In this document: one piece after another, positions 63,996 through 64,000 of the stretch | How the letters are laid out: each line of letters opens with the position of its first letter | How positions within the stretch are numbered: the stretch's first letter is position 1 | Origin: Aquabacterium sp. NJ1 | GTDB taxonomy: Bacteria > Pseudomonadota > Gammaproteobacteria > Burkholderiales > Burkholderiaceae_C | DNA length: 64,000 nt | Direction of reading: 5' to 3' | NCBI RefSeq assembly: GCF_000768065.1 | Contig: NZ_JRKM01000001.1 | Location: 2,790,001-2,854,000 of the forward strand | Notes under the pieces: model-generated | Told to the model about the DNA's origin: nothing | Database searches by the model: none | The model's input: only the letters and a program-made list of their open reading frames with translations | Made by a program: the position numbers and the translations under genes

Positions 63996-64000
63996 ATTGT

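Overview
This window is 64 kb of GC-rich, densely packed bacterial chromosome. The gene content points to a betaproteobacterium of the order Burkholderiales, probably near Aquabacterium, Leptothrix or Ideonella. The supporting signs are PEP-CTERM proteins ending in a VPEPSTYALMGLGLAG-type tail, a ProQ with an Arg/Gly-rich tail, an HU with a Lys/Ala histone-H1-like tail, and Shine-Dalgarno sites of the AGGAG type. The genus is an inference. I found no rRNA, tRNA, CRISPR array, insertion sequence, integrase or replication origin. It looks like core chromosome with a few lineage-specific islands.

Layout. Positions 1-8.1 kb hold small conserved hypotheticals, a J-domain protein, an HPF/RaiA-type ribosome factor, a very large secreted protein of unknown function and a secreted subtilase. 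Positions 8.4-15.0 kb hold a lipoprotein, a methyltransferase, an APH/P-loop kinase fusion, a DHH phosphoesterase, an acyl-CoA dehydrogenase, an MFS exporter and SlyX. Positions 15.0-19.3 kb hold two sensor kinases on the minus strand. Positions 19.5-23.2 kb hold the DTW/pepD pair and, divergently, the U32 protein TrhP. Positions 23.3-29.3 kb hold a TonB-dependent receptor, class II fumarase, an outer-membrane protein and a TrhA/hemolysin III protein. Positions 29.4-32.5 kb hold a response regulator translationally coupled to a hybrid kinase whose N-terminus closely matches the ethylene-binding domain of plant ETR1. Positions 33.0-35.4 kb hold HU, a sterol-desaturase-family protein and a divergent AraC regulator.

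Positions 35.4-41.3 kb form one tightly coupled run: ProQ, a METTL25-like methyltransferase, CreB and CreC, followed by CreD. A perfect TTCAC-N6-TTCAC CreB-type site lies 70 bp before creD, inside the end of creC. An alpha-2-macroglobulin protein and penicillin-binding protein 1C follow, so this stretch looks like an envelope-maintenance region.

Positions 49.9-56.8 kb carry an eight-gene minus-strand operon, the strongest candidate for an undescribed system. In transcription order it encodes a PEP-CTERM surface protein, three phage tail-collar (microcystin-dependent-protein-like) paralogs, a GNAT acetyltransferase, a small exported protein, a lysozyme-like protein and a patatin-like lipase whose catalytic domain is split by about eight membrane segments. 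After an HRI1-like hypothetical, a SET-domain protein and a membrane hybrid kinase, the window ends in four tandem PEP-CTERM paralogs. Here a roughly 200 bp 3'-end-plus-terminator module has been copied into a second gene, stranding that gene's original tail.

Many reading frames opposite or inside these genes are GC-driven shadows and were left out.
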